From Acanthosepion esculentum (Eukaryota; Mollusca; Cephalopoda; Sepiida; Sepiidae), in assembly GCA_964036315.1 (NCBI GenBank), contig OZ038485.1, positions 93,522,313-93,586,312 on the forward strand: a stretch of DNA of 64,000 nt, given 5' to 3'. Positions 11,309-21,205 of this stretch are shown in pieces. The position numbers and the translations under genes were made by a program. How positions within the stretch are numbered: position 1 is the stretch's first letter; each line of letters opens with the position of its first letter. A model generated the notes under the pieces. The model was not told where the DNA came from. It did not search any database and worked only from the letters and a program-made list of their open reading frames with translations.

Positions 11309-11397
11309 CCCCCCCTCCTGAGATTTGCCTTGAGATCCCCCACCCACTGAGTCAGGTTGTGACACACGGTCGGTTTTTAACGTGGCGACCCGAATGT
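10790..11397. other. Pyrimidine-rich segment with possible LTR end and primer-binding site
   Basis: TTTTTAACG is followed by TGGCGACCCGAATG at 11383-11396. This resembles a retroelement primer-binding site, because such sites begin TGG to pair with the CCA end of a tRNA. A TCTC-rich tract lies at 11270-11315, and several GCTGGTTTT motifs lie on both sides. I found no matching second LTR and no terminal CA directly before the site, so this stays weak. Confidence 0.25.
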
Positions 11398-11984
11398 TTC
11401 CACTACGGCCGCTGGTCTCAGCTGGTCAAAGATTTTGCAAGCTGGTTTTTAGCTGGTCGTAGCTTGTCTTCGCTATTCATAAGCGGTCATACCACTGTTA
11501 CGTAACAGATGTTACGCAACGGGGGTGGAGACGCGATGAGGATGAGAGAAGTCCTCCGGAACGGAACAGCTACTACAACCAGAACATCTACTCCGACGTG
11601 AAAAACCCTTCTCCTCTCCTGCCAGTCCTTCCGAAAGAATCCGCAAGGAAATCCCCACCACTCTCGAATCCTAACAGAAACGTCGCTAAAACTACTCTAC
11701 CTCACATAATAAAGCCAGATAAGAAAAAGGATTTGTCCGTTGTTGCAGGAGTCTTTGATGAAGCGATGAAGTCTGAAGAATTGATCGGTAGTAATCCTGA
11801 TAATTATGTGCAGGTTGCGTAGACGATATCTGCGCCGAAATTGGAATCGGTGAGCTGAACAAAAATTCCATTCATGATTGTTGTATTAATTCCAGCACTA
11901 ATGGCAGATGGACTCACTATCATTGGATAGCAGCCAGTCTAGGAAAAAGACAACCCTGTATTCAAAAACCGCGAAGGAAGTTGA
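11398..11984 (+). other. Unassigned; 74-codon open frame at 11598-11822
   Basis: The frame is rich in Lys, Pro and Ser and has no motif that I recognise. It lies just 3' of the possible primer-binding site, where a gag gene would start, but there is no zinc knuckle or protease motif. A single TTACGTAACAG-type palindrome is seen near 11500. Confidence 0.25.
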
Positions 11985-13030
11985 TTGGTTGATTTGTTTT
12001 TAATGGCATATCAATACATCTATGTTATATTTAATACCGAAATCTAAATATTTTGAACAATTTTATGGTTTCAACCAAATATATTTTGAACGCAATAGTA
12101 CGTCTTCAACTACAGATAAAGTGTATTGTTGGTCATTTTACTATAAATATGTATTGTTGGTCATTTTACTATAAATATGTATTTTTGGTCATTTTACTAT
12201 AAATATGTATTGTTGGTCATTTTACTATAAATATGTATTTTTGGTCATTTTACTATAAATATGTATTGTTGGTCATTTTACTATAAATATGTATTTTTGG
12301 TCATTTTACTATAAACATGTATTGTTGGTCATTTTACTATAAATATGGATTTTTGGTCATTTTACTATAAACATGTATTTTTGGTCATTTTACTATAAAC
12401 ATATATTGTTGGTCATTTTACTATAAACATGTATTTTTGGTCATTTTTATATAAATATGTATTTTTGGTCATTTTTATATAAAAAGATATTGCTGTTATT
12501 TTACTATAAAATATGTCTTTTTTTCTTTGGCTTGGGGTGGGGTGTATTCTTTGTCCATAACTGGGACCATAACAGGTTCTACCACCTGAAGGTTTGAGAA
12601 CAGTGAAACCACCTCTCAATTACCGTTGTTCCCAGGTTCACTCTGACCTGAGGTGGTAATACCGAAAAAATTTTATTACTGGTAATATTTTGTTTTTAAA
12701 AATGTATTTCTGGTAATAGTTTTCCTTCAAAACTGTACAGCTTGTAATATCTTTTTTTTTCAAAAATGTATTTCTGGTAATAAATTTTTACAAGGTATTT
12801 TTTATATTAAAACAAATTTTTACACTTTCATAGAATTTTAATCCCAGTTTTGGCCATACTTGGGACCCTAACAGGTGCTACCACCACAGGTCAGAGTGAA
12901 CCTGGGAACACCAGCAATTAAGAGGTGGTTCCACGCTCCTCAAAACCTCCTGATCAGAGGCCTTGCTGTTGGACGTAGTTTATCGTCTTACCCAGGATGC
13001 GGATGTAGTTTAACGTCATACCCAGGACGG
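11985..13030. mobile_element. Composite core repeat, copy 1 (with two tandem arrays)
   Basis: The left end GTTGATTTGT...GGCATATCAA and the right core (TTGGCCATACTTGGGACCCT, GGTGCTACCACC, GGTCAGAGTGAACCTGGGAA, AAGAGGTGGTTCCACGCTCC, ending at TACCCAGGAC) match the well-delimited 537-bp insertion at 52686-53222, in opposite orientation. A third core is at about 60660-60845. This copy has grown by a 28-bp tandem array and a second, inverted partial core at 12535-12655. The TGGTAATATTTT-type short tandem units at 12660-12810 also occur in the 53-kb copy and belong to the element. Confidence 0.75.
12122..12500 (+). repeat. 28-bp tandem array, about 13 copies
   Basis: The unit is GTATTGTTGGTCATTTTACT plus ATAAATAT. 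Copies alternate between TGTTGG and TTTTGG, which gives a loose two-unit higher-order pattern. It lies inside the composite repeat. Confidence 0.95.
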
Positions 13031-13204
13031 GGAAAATTCTGATCCCTAAACCGCTGAGTAGGCAACAAGAGAGCACCTCACTTATATTTCGCAAGGTGTC
13101 ATGACGACTCATATTTGATCATTAATATCATGAGGAGACATAGAAAAGAACAAAAACAAAATAAACACGGATAATATTCGGAGGAGAATACTAATTGCAT
13201 TCAC

Positions 13205-13458
13205 TTATGTGCCCTGCGTGATACACGCTTAGCTGATCATGTATCTTTTGATACATGACTGACGAGGCAGATTTCTTTTCCCGCAGTAGGTTTCTTTCTG
13301 CGGAAGACCAGTTGCCATTCAAGGCCATAGAACCCAGTCTGCCCTGCTATTTCCCCATACCTGGATAGAAGATGAAGAGGATTCATACCTTTCCAAAGGG
13401 TTATAGTAGGTAAGTGAATGTATTCGACTGTAATTCGAACTCGGCTCTCCGATTCCTC

Positions 13459-13466
<8 letters not shown>
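13205..13466 (-). mobile_element. tRNA-derived SINE, family S2 (variant 3' region)
   Basis: On the minus strand the head GAATCGGAGAGCCGAGTTCG (with B box AGTTCGAATT) is followed by ATGAATCCTCTTCATCTTC, the CAGGGCAGACTGGGTTCTAT landmark, and a tail containing TGCCTCGTCAGTCATGTATC. The A-box region is truncated by an AT tract at 13467-13491. Confidence 0.8.
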
Positions 13467-13490
<24 letters not shown>

Positions 13491-13496
<6 letters not shown>

Positions 13497-14088
13497 TACA
13501 TTAGTCAGACTATTGTCCTCATCTTTGTCGCCATATTTGTCACAACGTTTCGGCCGTTGCACGCTCCGGCCTTCTTCAGGTGGTTGAAATTTCGAACCGA
13601 ACCCTTTATTTCGATCACTGGGGTAGACTGTTCTAGTTCCACGAGCCATGTTTGATGGATGTCAGTTATCAGTTATCTCCTGCTAATTTTCCCTCTGAAA
13701 GTTCTCCACTGCCTGAACCGGGTATTGAACCAACGCCTTTATCCACTGTGCCATGTGTCCTCAAGGACACATGGCACAGTGGATAAAGGCGTTGGTTAGA
13801 TCCAGTGACAGACCCAGATAGTGTGAGTTCAATACCCGGTTCAGGCAGTGGAGAACTTTCAGAGGGAAAATTAGCAGGAGATAACTGATAACTGACATCC
13901 ATCAAACATGGCTCGTGGAACTAGAACAGTCTACCCCCAGTGATCGAAATAAAGGGTTCGGTTCGAAATTCCAAGCACCTGAAGAAGACCGGAGCGTACA
14001 ACGGCCGAAACGTTGTGACAAATATGGCGACAAAGATGAGGACAATAGTCTGACTAATGTAAATACTGTACATAATACCTCATCTCAG

Positions 14089-14090
<2 letters not shown>
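13491..14090. mobile_element. Head-to-head inverted pair of S1 SINEs
   Basis: A minus-strand S1 (13491-13761) and a plus-strand S1 (13764-14090) meet at their 5' ends with a 2-base centre: GTGTCCT|CA|AGGACAC. The arms are almost identical except for about 27 bases around the B box that are missing from the left arm. The A box TGGCACAGTGG is intact in both. As RNA, this would fold into a hairpin with arms of about 270 bp. The right arm ends in ATACCTCATCTCAGAAATAT and passes into an (AT)n tract. Confidence 0.9.

Positions 14091-14143
<53 letters not shown>
14089..14143. repeat. (AT)n microsatellite at S1 tail
   Basis: An AT tract directly following the S1 3' end. Confidence 0.95.
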
Positions 14144-14146
<3 letters not shown>

Positions 14147-14499
14147 CATCCGCTATCCATTACTCCTCCGTGCCTGCCCGTAATTGCATTAATGCTCCAT
14201 AAATGGAGAAGGCTATTTAGAAACGTTTCGCAAAGTCGAGAATATAATATAATCGACTCTTTCTGTCTTATCAGCTAAAACAAACTTTCACATTAAGAAA
14301 AAAAATATAGTTTTCTTATTTTGTTTGTTTTGAGTTACTAAACCGCAGAGCTACTTAACTCGGAAATTGTTTTTTTAGCACTAACAAGATAACACATATC
14401 ACAACAGTGTTACATTCTTGACTAAAGTCAAAGAAGGATCTGTAAATAAAATCGATCCTGACCAAGAATCTCTAACCTGAGTCAACTTCTCACTGATAT
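14144..14499. other. No recognisable feature
   Basis: No assignable gene or repeat. Confidence 0.4.
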
Positions 14500-14800
14500 T
14501 ACATGGCTTCCCTCTGTCTTTTCTACAAATATTTTCATGTCAACTGTTCTGGCGGGCTTTTACCCCGGTGCGCTGACGACATGAACCTAAGCGTGCTACT
14601 AGATTGGCATCTAGGTCCCACCCTTTTACTGTTCAAACAGCTAAATGTAACCATCACTTCTACCCCAACAGTTTATTTTCTTGCATTTTCAGCCTGTGGG
14701 CCTCCCTTTTATTTCTTTTCATTCCTGGTAATTACAATATTCAAAAATTGGAATAGAGCCTCAGAATAAAATAAGAATAACCAGGTTGAATTGAGTAAAT
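14500..14800 (+). pseudogene. LINE-A 3' end, decayed
   Basis: The frame at 14503-14769 begins ASLCLFYKYFHVNCSGGL, which matches the LINE-A C-terminal motif also found at 38.3 kb. It then drifts through frameshifts; TRLA..SHPFTV-type text can be followed only by changing frame. The copy is 5'-truncated. Confidence 0.7.
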
Positions 14801-14862
14801 ATTGGCGCAGTATCATCTTTCTATATATTTCCCAGCTGTGTGGACTTTTTCACAGTAAGTTT

Positions 14863-15790
14863 CAAAAATAGCTGTTTTGGAAAGTTTTGTGGGGCAGACC
14901 CCTTTCACACAAGATGGACTCGTCCAAAGTATACTTATACTGACAGAGAGAATACCTGCAGGTTGTGATACGTTGAGTCAGGTGGAGATATGTTGAGTCA
15001 GGGTGAGAGATACGGAGACAGTACCCAGGGTGTTCACAGAGAGTTATACCAGCGTCCAGAGAGAGAGATAATTACGGCTTCACTTACAGAGACTTGTACA
15101 TATACTTTCTACTAACCCGCATTCCTGGACTACTAATCTTCACTTCAAGTCTGTATCCTTACGTTTTTAGACACTTATTTTTCAATCTCAATTACTGGCG
15201 TTGTTTATTTATTTGTGCAGGATTCCATTCCCGGAATCCACAACAGAAATATTTTTTTATTAAATTTTTAATATAGTTGTTTTGAAAATATTTTTTATGG
15301 AGTTTTGAAAATAGTAGTTTTGGAAATATTTTTATGAAGTTTAGAAAATAGCTGTTTTGGAAATATTTTTTATTAAATTTTCAAAATAGTTGTTTTGGAA
15401 ATATTTTTATTAAATTTAGAAAATAGCTGTTTTGGAAATATTTTTTATGAAATTTAGAAAATAGTAGTTTTGGAAATATTTTTTATGAAATTTAGAAAAT
15501 AGTAGTTTTGGAAATATTTTTTTATGAAATTTAGAAAATAGTAGTTTTGGAAATATTTTTATTAAATTTAGAAAATAGTTGTTTTGGAAATATTTTTATT
15601 AAATTTAGAAAATAGTTGTTTTGGAAATATTTTTATGAAATATAGAAAATAGTAGTTTTGGAAATATTTTTTATGAAATTTAGAAAATAGTTGTTTTGGA
15701 AATATTTTTATTAAATTTGGAAAATAGTTGTTTTGGGAATATCTTTTATGAAGTTTTGAAAATAGTTGTTTTTGATTTATTTTTATTAAA
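14863..15790 (+). repeat. 38-39-bp minisatellite interrupted by a 375-bp segment
   Basis: About 13 units of AAAATAGTTGTTTTGGAAAT plus ATTTTTATGAAATTTAG lie at 15256-15790, and a single unit lies at 14863-14890. Between them, 14889-15255 is quite different, GC-richer DNA with GTTGAGTCAGG repeated twice. This looks like an insertion into the array. It opens TGTGGGGCAG and closes near AATCCACAACA, which hints at LTR-like ends, but I could not find a convincing target duplication. Confidence 0.75.
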
Positions 15791-15814
15791 TTTACATAAA
15801 TTATTTTCATTCGG

Positions 15815-16250
15815 CTAGTGAAGGTATTAATGAGGATTATATTAATTATCCCCTCATCGATTTATGGAGGACAGTTTAGCTTTCGTTCTGGTAAGAGATG
15901 TGATGATGACCTAGATGTTATCAAACAACTCCAGGAAATTGCATACCTCTCTAATAGGAAATTGGATAACTGCTATTTTGACCTCACAGATGCTTATAAC
16001 TACATCAATAGGGACTTTAAATTCTCATCCATTTAAGACCACCTTCCAAGTACCGAATCCAGTGAATACATCGAACGAATAGAGGAACTTTATCGGTACA
16101 GAAAACTTACATGCCTGGCAAGAATACAAATACGGAAATATTTCAGGAATACGGTAAGGAAGAAATGAGACCGCTAATCTATTTAATCTCTTTTTCTAAA
16201 CTATTCCTTGTGCATTTACAAACATAAATGTGAAGAGAGTCGCACCGATC
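15815..16250 (+). pseudogene. LINE-B reverse transcriptase fragment (RTE-like)
   Basis: The frame 15818-16036 reads FSFRSGKRCDDDLDVIKQLQ and then CYFDLTDAYNYINRD. This corresponds to the FGFR.GRSTTDAIF region and to motif A (F.DL.KAYD) of non-LTR reverse transcriptases, with the catalytic-aspartate surroundings recognisable but changed. The frame then breaks. Homology continues after the MITE at 16257-16449, so the two halves are one old copy. Confidence 0.65.
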
Positions 16251-16256
16251 ACTTAA

Positions 16257-16449
16257 CACCTTCCCCGGCGTAGACGTGTATATACGTTTTTAACGAAAGA
16301 GTATTTTTCAGATACGGACGAACACTTTCAAAACCTAACGTTCAAAAAACCAGTTACAGACGTGTTTATACGTCGATATTGATTCTTTTTTTATGCTCTT
16401 CTGAGCTTTAAAATTGTCCAGTTGTCAATTCATTTGCCTGGTAGAGGTG
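16257..16449. mobile_element. piggyBac-like MITE, 193 bp, TTAA target sites
   Basis: The segment is bounded by TTAA at 16253-16256 and 16450-16453. The ends are imperfect inverted repeats: ACACCTTCCCCGGC on the left against CACCTCTACCAGGC read inward from the right. Two subterminal GACGTGT..ATACGT motifs lie inside. TTAA duplication is diagnostic for piggyBac elements. It interrupts a LINE-B remnant. Confidence 0.5.
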
Positions 16450-16599
16450 TTAATCACCGCTCGGCTACTTCACGGTGCCTCATTTTTTGTTAGTTACTAT
16501 ATTAAAAACAAGTAAAAAAAAAAAAGCAATTGTCTGAAAATGAAACTTTTTTCCCAAAAATAATTAACCTGGAGGGGGGTAAGCACACAGCACAACATC

Positions 16600-17480
16600 C
16601 CAAACATATCAACTAATAGAAGTCAGTGGTCCTGATTTTCCTCCCGAGACCCAATATACCGACGATGAAGGAGAAATTGTCAACGACATATCTATTCATA
16701 TTTGGGACAAGAATCATCAGACTAAAAGTGAATGACGTGTTTCAAGAAATACGACACAAGATGAACCATTCTAAAACAGGAATAATAATCTGGAATTAGA
16801 ATGAAAGCATTAGTGGCACATTACAACGGATTTATCATAACTAATCAGGATGTCGAATTAGTAAATGCCAAACACATAAAATTCATCAGTGTATGGATCA
16901 GTTATAGGTAATACACTATAGGGAATGACGACATTGAACACGCTTGAGACTGTTTCCCCCAACACCGAAAATTGCTACGAAAACAGAAGATTAACCTGAA
17001 AATTCAAGTCATGTTCTTAAAAATCCACGTCAGATTGTGTCTTTTATATGGTTATTATCCATTGTTCCAAACCCGTTCAGAAATATCTAAACTGTCAGTT
17101 GCATGAAGCGGCTTTCTAAGATCAATGGTCTAAATGGCTTTGAGCGAATGAAGTCTGTGTATCGTGGCGTAGACAATAATTCTTCGAACAACTTGAACTG
17201 GTGATACAGAATCACAAACAAAGAACTGTAAGAGATAACAAAAAAAACGCATGCCTTGAGGATATTCAACAGTATTAACAGCTAAAATGGGTAGCACATG
17301 TAACCCGAAGAGATAATAATGACCTGATCAAGGTACTGACGCTCTGCACTACTTCAAATAAAAGGTTAAAAAGGAAGCCTCTATCGATACTGAAAAAGGA
17401 TAACGGCTACTGCAAGTGAGAAACTTATTTTCTTGAAATAATTGGTTTAAGATAAGGTTTTATCAATTCAAACAACAGCA
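16600..17480 (+). pseudogene. LINE-B remnant, post-RT C-terminal region
   Basis: Broken frames give QYTDDEGEIV (cf. the Y.DD motif), IKFISVWISY (cf. FKYLG..I), INLKIQVMFL and RLCLLYGYYPL. These are the usual landmarks downstream of the RT domain in RTE-type LINEs. There are many stops. Confidence 0.6.
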
Positions 17481-17559
17481 ATTCTGGCTGCTCGGGCAAT
17501 GAACGCTGAATATTTGCTTATAAATTTTCCTTTGACGTGAAGTGGAATGATTTGCTAGG

Positions 17560-17990
17560 AAAAGTTGGTTTATTGTGTCGTGATAGACAATTTTTCTCGT
17601 CAGAATCTATCGCCCGTATTTATAAGACTCGTCCTTGTTTTTAATTTTGCCGCCACATGTGGTCTGGTGCACCTGCTATATATTTAGAGATTCTTGATAA
17701 AACCCAAAGAAGAATCTGCAATATTATTGGTCTTGATTTGGCACCTCATCTTCAGTCATTTTCCACCGCCGTCACATCATTTTCTTGTGACGTTTCTACA
17801 AATACTTTCATGGTAATTGATCTGATGAAGTTTCCTCTCACCATTGCTCATTTAGAAAAACAGTAGGCCTGACACAAAACGATTTTAACCTGCTCTCTTT
17901 TTTTGTAGCTGAATAACTCAAAGGTTTTCTCACTGATTCTTACGATAAATGGCATCAAGTTGGCTTAACGTTTTCTCAGAAAACCTGGAA
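17560..17990 (+). pseudogene. LINE-A 3' end, decayed
   Basis: The frame 17657-17866 contains MWSGAPAIYLEILDKTQRRI and CNIIGLDLAPHLQSF, the hallmark segment after the RT domain in this LINE. A frameshift then leads to TNTFMVI, equivalent to FYKYFHG in another frame. Confidence 0.7.
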
Positions 17991-18080
17991 ATAAGAGACT
18001 CAATTAGTTTAATGGTTTTTAGATATTAAATTTTTTATGAGATGGATAAGTATGCTGCAACGCGATTGGACAATATTGCT

Positions 18081-18082
<2 letters not shown>

Positions 18083-18131
<49 letters not shown>
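18083..18131. repeat. (AT)n microsatellite
   Basis: An AT tract of about 50 bp. Confidence 0.95.
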
Positions 18132-18132
<1 letters not shown>

Positions 18133-18850
18133 AACTATTATGAACAAAAAATTAAACTATAAAAATAAAAACAAAAAATCGGGCGGAAAATAGTTATAAC
18201 TGTTATATAACGATTAAAAATAAATAAATAAATAAATAAAAAATAATATAATGCGTTACTTAAAAATCGAAAACCAAAAAGAGAAAATATACAGTATAAC
18301 AAATAAATAACAACAAGTATAATAAATTGATCTAAATACATCCAAATATATAAATAAAATAACAACCCATAACGATAAACTAGCCGTTTAGAAAAAACAA
18401 ATAAAGATAATCAACCCAAATAAATAAATTAAAAACTGTTCCCACCAAAATAATAGAACAAACCACAACATTCCACCCCAAAATTCAACAAATAGCTTTA
18501 ATCAATGACAAATAAAGAAACATATAAGATAAAAAATAAAAATGAAAATAAATAAAAACAAGCAAAACAATTTGACCCAAATAAATAAGCAAGTAAACGA
18601 CTTCCGGTAAATGACCGCCATAATAGACTACCAACAATAAGCTATATAAACAAATTTTTACGACGTTAATAAAACACACCGATCAAAAAATAAATATACA
18701 AGATAAAAAAAAAAAATAAAATTTAAAAAAAAAAAAAAAACCCAAAAAACAAACAAAATAATTTTGACATAAATAAATAAACAAATAAGCGACTTCCGGT
18801 AAAAGTAACCGCCAAAATATACTACCCACAATGCACCACTGACGCTTATA
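18132..18850 (+). repeat. A-rich diverged tandem units with CGACTTCCGGTAA motif
   Basis: Units starting with ACCCAAATAAATAA and containing CGACTTCCGGTAA..ACCGCC and ACTACC.ACAAT occur at about 18560-18640 and 18765-18840, with more degenerate relatives upstream. The last unit carries CTTCCGG (ETS-like), ACTACCCACAATGCAC and, at 18846-18858, a TATA-like TATATATAAATAG. The order suggests a promoter-bearing leader of the PLE downstream. Confidence 0.5.
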
Positions 18851-18875
18851 TATAAATAGCTGAGAAAAATAACTG

Positions 18876-18926
18876 CACTAGTTGCCTGATGATTGCACTA
18901 GCATGAAACAGACTGTCGCCTCTAAG
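18876..18926 (+). ncRNA. Hammerhead-ribozyme-like fold (type I, short stem III) in a PLE leader
   Basis: The order is CTGATGA (18886-18892), a TGC..GCA hairpin, GAAAC (18905-18909), a five-base loop, and GTC (18915-18917) followed by GCCTCT. Around the core, the arm ending GC pairs with the GC after the GTC, then G-C and A-T pairs follow after a 2-base internal loop. Stem III is only two pairs (A-U, C-G). One non-canonical feature is an unpaired or U-U position between CTGATGA and stem II. Related copies are at 36823-36871, 36733-36776 and 32827-32872. Hammerheads of this minimal type are known from Penelope-like elements. Confidence 0.55.
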
Positions 18927-19023
18927 TGTTGACTTCTATGTTCACTTTTATATTTACACACGCTCTATCTCTGATATTGAGCACTTTATCCCATAAATAT
19001 AGCACACTTTAAGACTATATTTC

Positions 19024-19026
<3 letters not shown>
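18927..19026 (+). repeat. PLE leader repeat downstream of the hammerhead-like fold
   Basis: It contains TAAGTGTTGACTTCTATGTT, TTTATATTTACACACGCTCT and ATCTCTGATATTGAGCACTT, which recur in the same order at 36781-36955. It ends at an (AT)n tract (19027-19066). Confidence 0.7.

Positions 19027-19066
<40 letters not shown>
19027..19066. repeat. (AT)n microsatellite
   Basis: An AT tract of about 40 bp inside the PLE remnant. Confidence 0.95.
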
Positions 19067-19068
<2 letters not shown>

Positions 19069-19139
19069 ACATTTTTATGTTTATACATTCTTTTTATAGG
19101 TACAAATATTTAAGTAAATGCTCTGTTTTTATAATAAAC

Positions 19140-19890
19140 AGTATTAAACAACATTTACCTAGGGTTAGCACTATACTTGCCGACAAACACCTCCGAAAAA
19201 CCGGCCTAAAGCAACTGCATAAAACTCTCAAAAACGACTCTACCCCACAACATTAATAAACAAATGTTTTGAACTAGCAGAAAAATACATTTAGACCAAC
19301 TACGAAATCCAAAGAAACGCAAAGTCGAACAAACTCTAGCATGTCTCAACATATAAAGAGAACAATCCAGAATTATTTACAAAAAATTTAGACCTACTTA
19401 ATAAGAATGCGAAAATGAAAAATATACTAACAACTAACAAAATAATTAAAAGTAAACGCCAATCAAAAAACCTAAAACACATATTAACCTCATCCAAATT
19501 TAGCCAACACACAATACAAGGGGTCACAAAATACAACAAGAAAAGATGTGGAGTTTATGATATCATTATAGAAGGAAACTCCTGCACTTTTGAAAACGAC
19601 ACAACATTCACAATTAAGAAAAATTTAAACTGCAACTCCAAAAATGTGATTTATGCACGCAAGTGCACAATAATGCAACAAATCCTATACAGGTATCAGC
19701 CAATCACTAAACAACAGATTTTCCCTTCACCAAAGCAACATCAAATGTCCAAACAACAGAAAACTCTTTGTATCACAAATATAATCAAAGTTAATTTAAA
19801 GTTATACCGATATATGAAACAGAGAACTATTCTTACCTACAAATACAAGAAAAAAACTTCATAGACAAATTTAAACCAGCACTAAACAGA
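19140..19890 (+). pseudogene. Penelope-like element ORF remnant (region before and into GIY-YIG)
   Basis: The frame 19415-19864 reads SKNLKHILTSSKF, then GVTKYNKKRCGVYDIIIEGN, then a TFTIKKNLNCNSKNVIYARK segment. In PLEs the corresponding text (..LKDILVR.., C..C.YI..G, C.SKNVIY.I.C) precedes the GIY-YIG endonuclease. Here the frame degrades soon after CNSKNVIY, so the endonuclease is not intact. The upstream hammerhead-like leader fits a PLE. The copy is truncated and non-functional. Confidence 0.6.
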
Positions 19891-20068
19891 TCATAACCCC
19901 ACGCACATAAACACATTGCATATTCGCACAATGGCCGAAGATACTAGTCGGACCACGCACACGGACACATACAAATATCTATGGGGGACGAATATATATG
20001 CACATACTGGCCAAAACAAACACACTAGACCAACCACACACACACACACGCTCGTGCACAGACACGCA

Positions 20069-20580
20069 CAAGAAATAGCGAATTAATGGTAAATAACTGA
20101 AGGAATATTAAAAGAAATTGTGAATACGATCTTCGTAGAAATAACTGCTAGTCTGTGACAAGATAAATCAAATTAATTTCTTATCAAATATCATATATAG
20201 TTTTTAAAAAATACGTTTCTTAATAAAGGAGTTATGTTTTTCTTTAACTTAATTTTAAATTTATTCTTTCTTAAGAACATTCTTACTTAAGATAATTTAA
20301 TAAGAAACTGATTATTCTCATTAGATAATTTTTATCGTTATAAGGTATTTTTATAAAAAAATATGATATATACATAATAAGTTGGTCCTTACAGTTTATA
20401 ATTTATTGAATACTAGATATATTTATATTAACGTATTATTTAACATTGCTGATTATAGTATTGGTTAACTATAATATTATTATTAAATTATATAATTATT
20501 TAATTTATTTTTCAATTATTTAATTTTAAGTTCTTTTTTATTTCTTACGTTATTCTTATTATATATAATACACACACACA
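20069..20580 (+). repeat. AT-rich 515-bp dispersed repeat, copy 2
   Basis: This is the second copy of the block at 665-1180, in the same orientation. It again ends at a CA microsatellite. It begins within a CA/CG-rich stretch following the PLE remnant. Confidence 0.8.
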
Positions 20581-20647
20581 CGAACCCTACACACCATAGG
20601 AAGTGTGCGTATATATGTATATATATATATTCGAATTCCTTATAATA

Positions 20648-20651
<4 letters not shown>

Positions 20652-20697
<46 letters not shown>
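20652..20697. repeat. (AT)n microsatellite
   Basis: An AT tract of about 45 bp. Confidence 0.95.
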
Positions 20698-20699
<2 letters not shown>

Positions 20700-20978
20700 A
20701 GAAGTGATATGTATACACATAGTAGCAAAAACTCACACACAATACACAAAAATAGAGATTGTTCAAAAAGCTACAGAGGTCATAAAAAGATAAGGACAAA
20801 GACCTCCTTCCTTCGCCTTATCTCTGACCAATCCTAATTGTTTTATTACACGTTAAACAAAAAAAAATGTTCTCTGCAATTCCCAAAAAATATGGAATAC
20901 TACTACGCACTAAAGATAAGGGTTAAACATCAGTAAACAAAGAAAAATCAATAAGTTTAAATAATATATGGAAACCAC

Positions 20979-21030
20979 CATTCTTCGCCTGATGAAGGTA
21001 ACGAGACCCGAAACGCATGTAGCAAAATTA
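20979..21030 (+). ncRNA. Hammerhead-ribozyme-like fold in a retroelement tail
   Basis: CTGATGA (20989-20995) is followed by a GGT..ACC stem, GAAAC (21010-21014), a GCAT loop and GTA, after which GCAAA can pair with TTCGC in front of the core with one mismatch. Stem III is A-U plus C-G. The base pair next to the core is an A-C mismatch rather than G-C, so activity is uncertain. The following text (ATTATGGAAAATAAAGTA) recurs at 22377-22400. Confidence 0.45.
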
Positions 21031-21108
21031 TGGAAAATAAAGTATAATATATATTTTTAAAAATCCACATCATAACCGACAAAGTTTACAGCCTCTTTCT
21101 TCTCTCTG

Positions 21109-21111
<3 letters not shown>

Positions 21112-21187
<76 letters not shown>

Positions 21188-21205
21188 GGGAGGGAGGGAG
21201 GGATA
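21112..21205. repeat. (AT)n microsatellite followed by (GGGA)n
   Basis: An AT tract of about 75 bp followed by four GGGA units. Confidence 0.95.
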
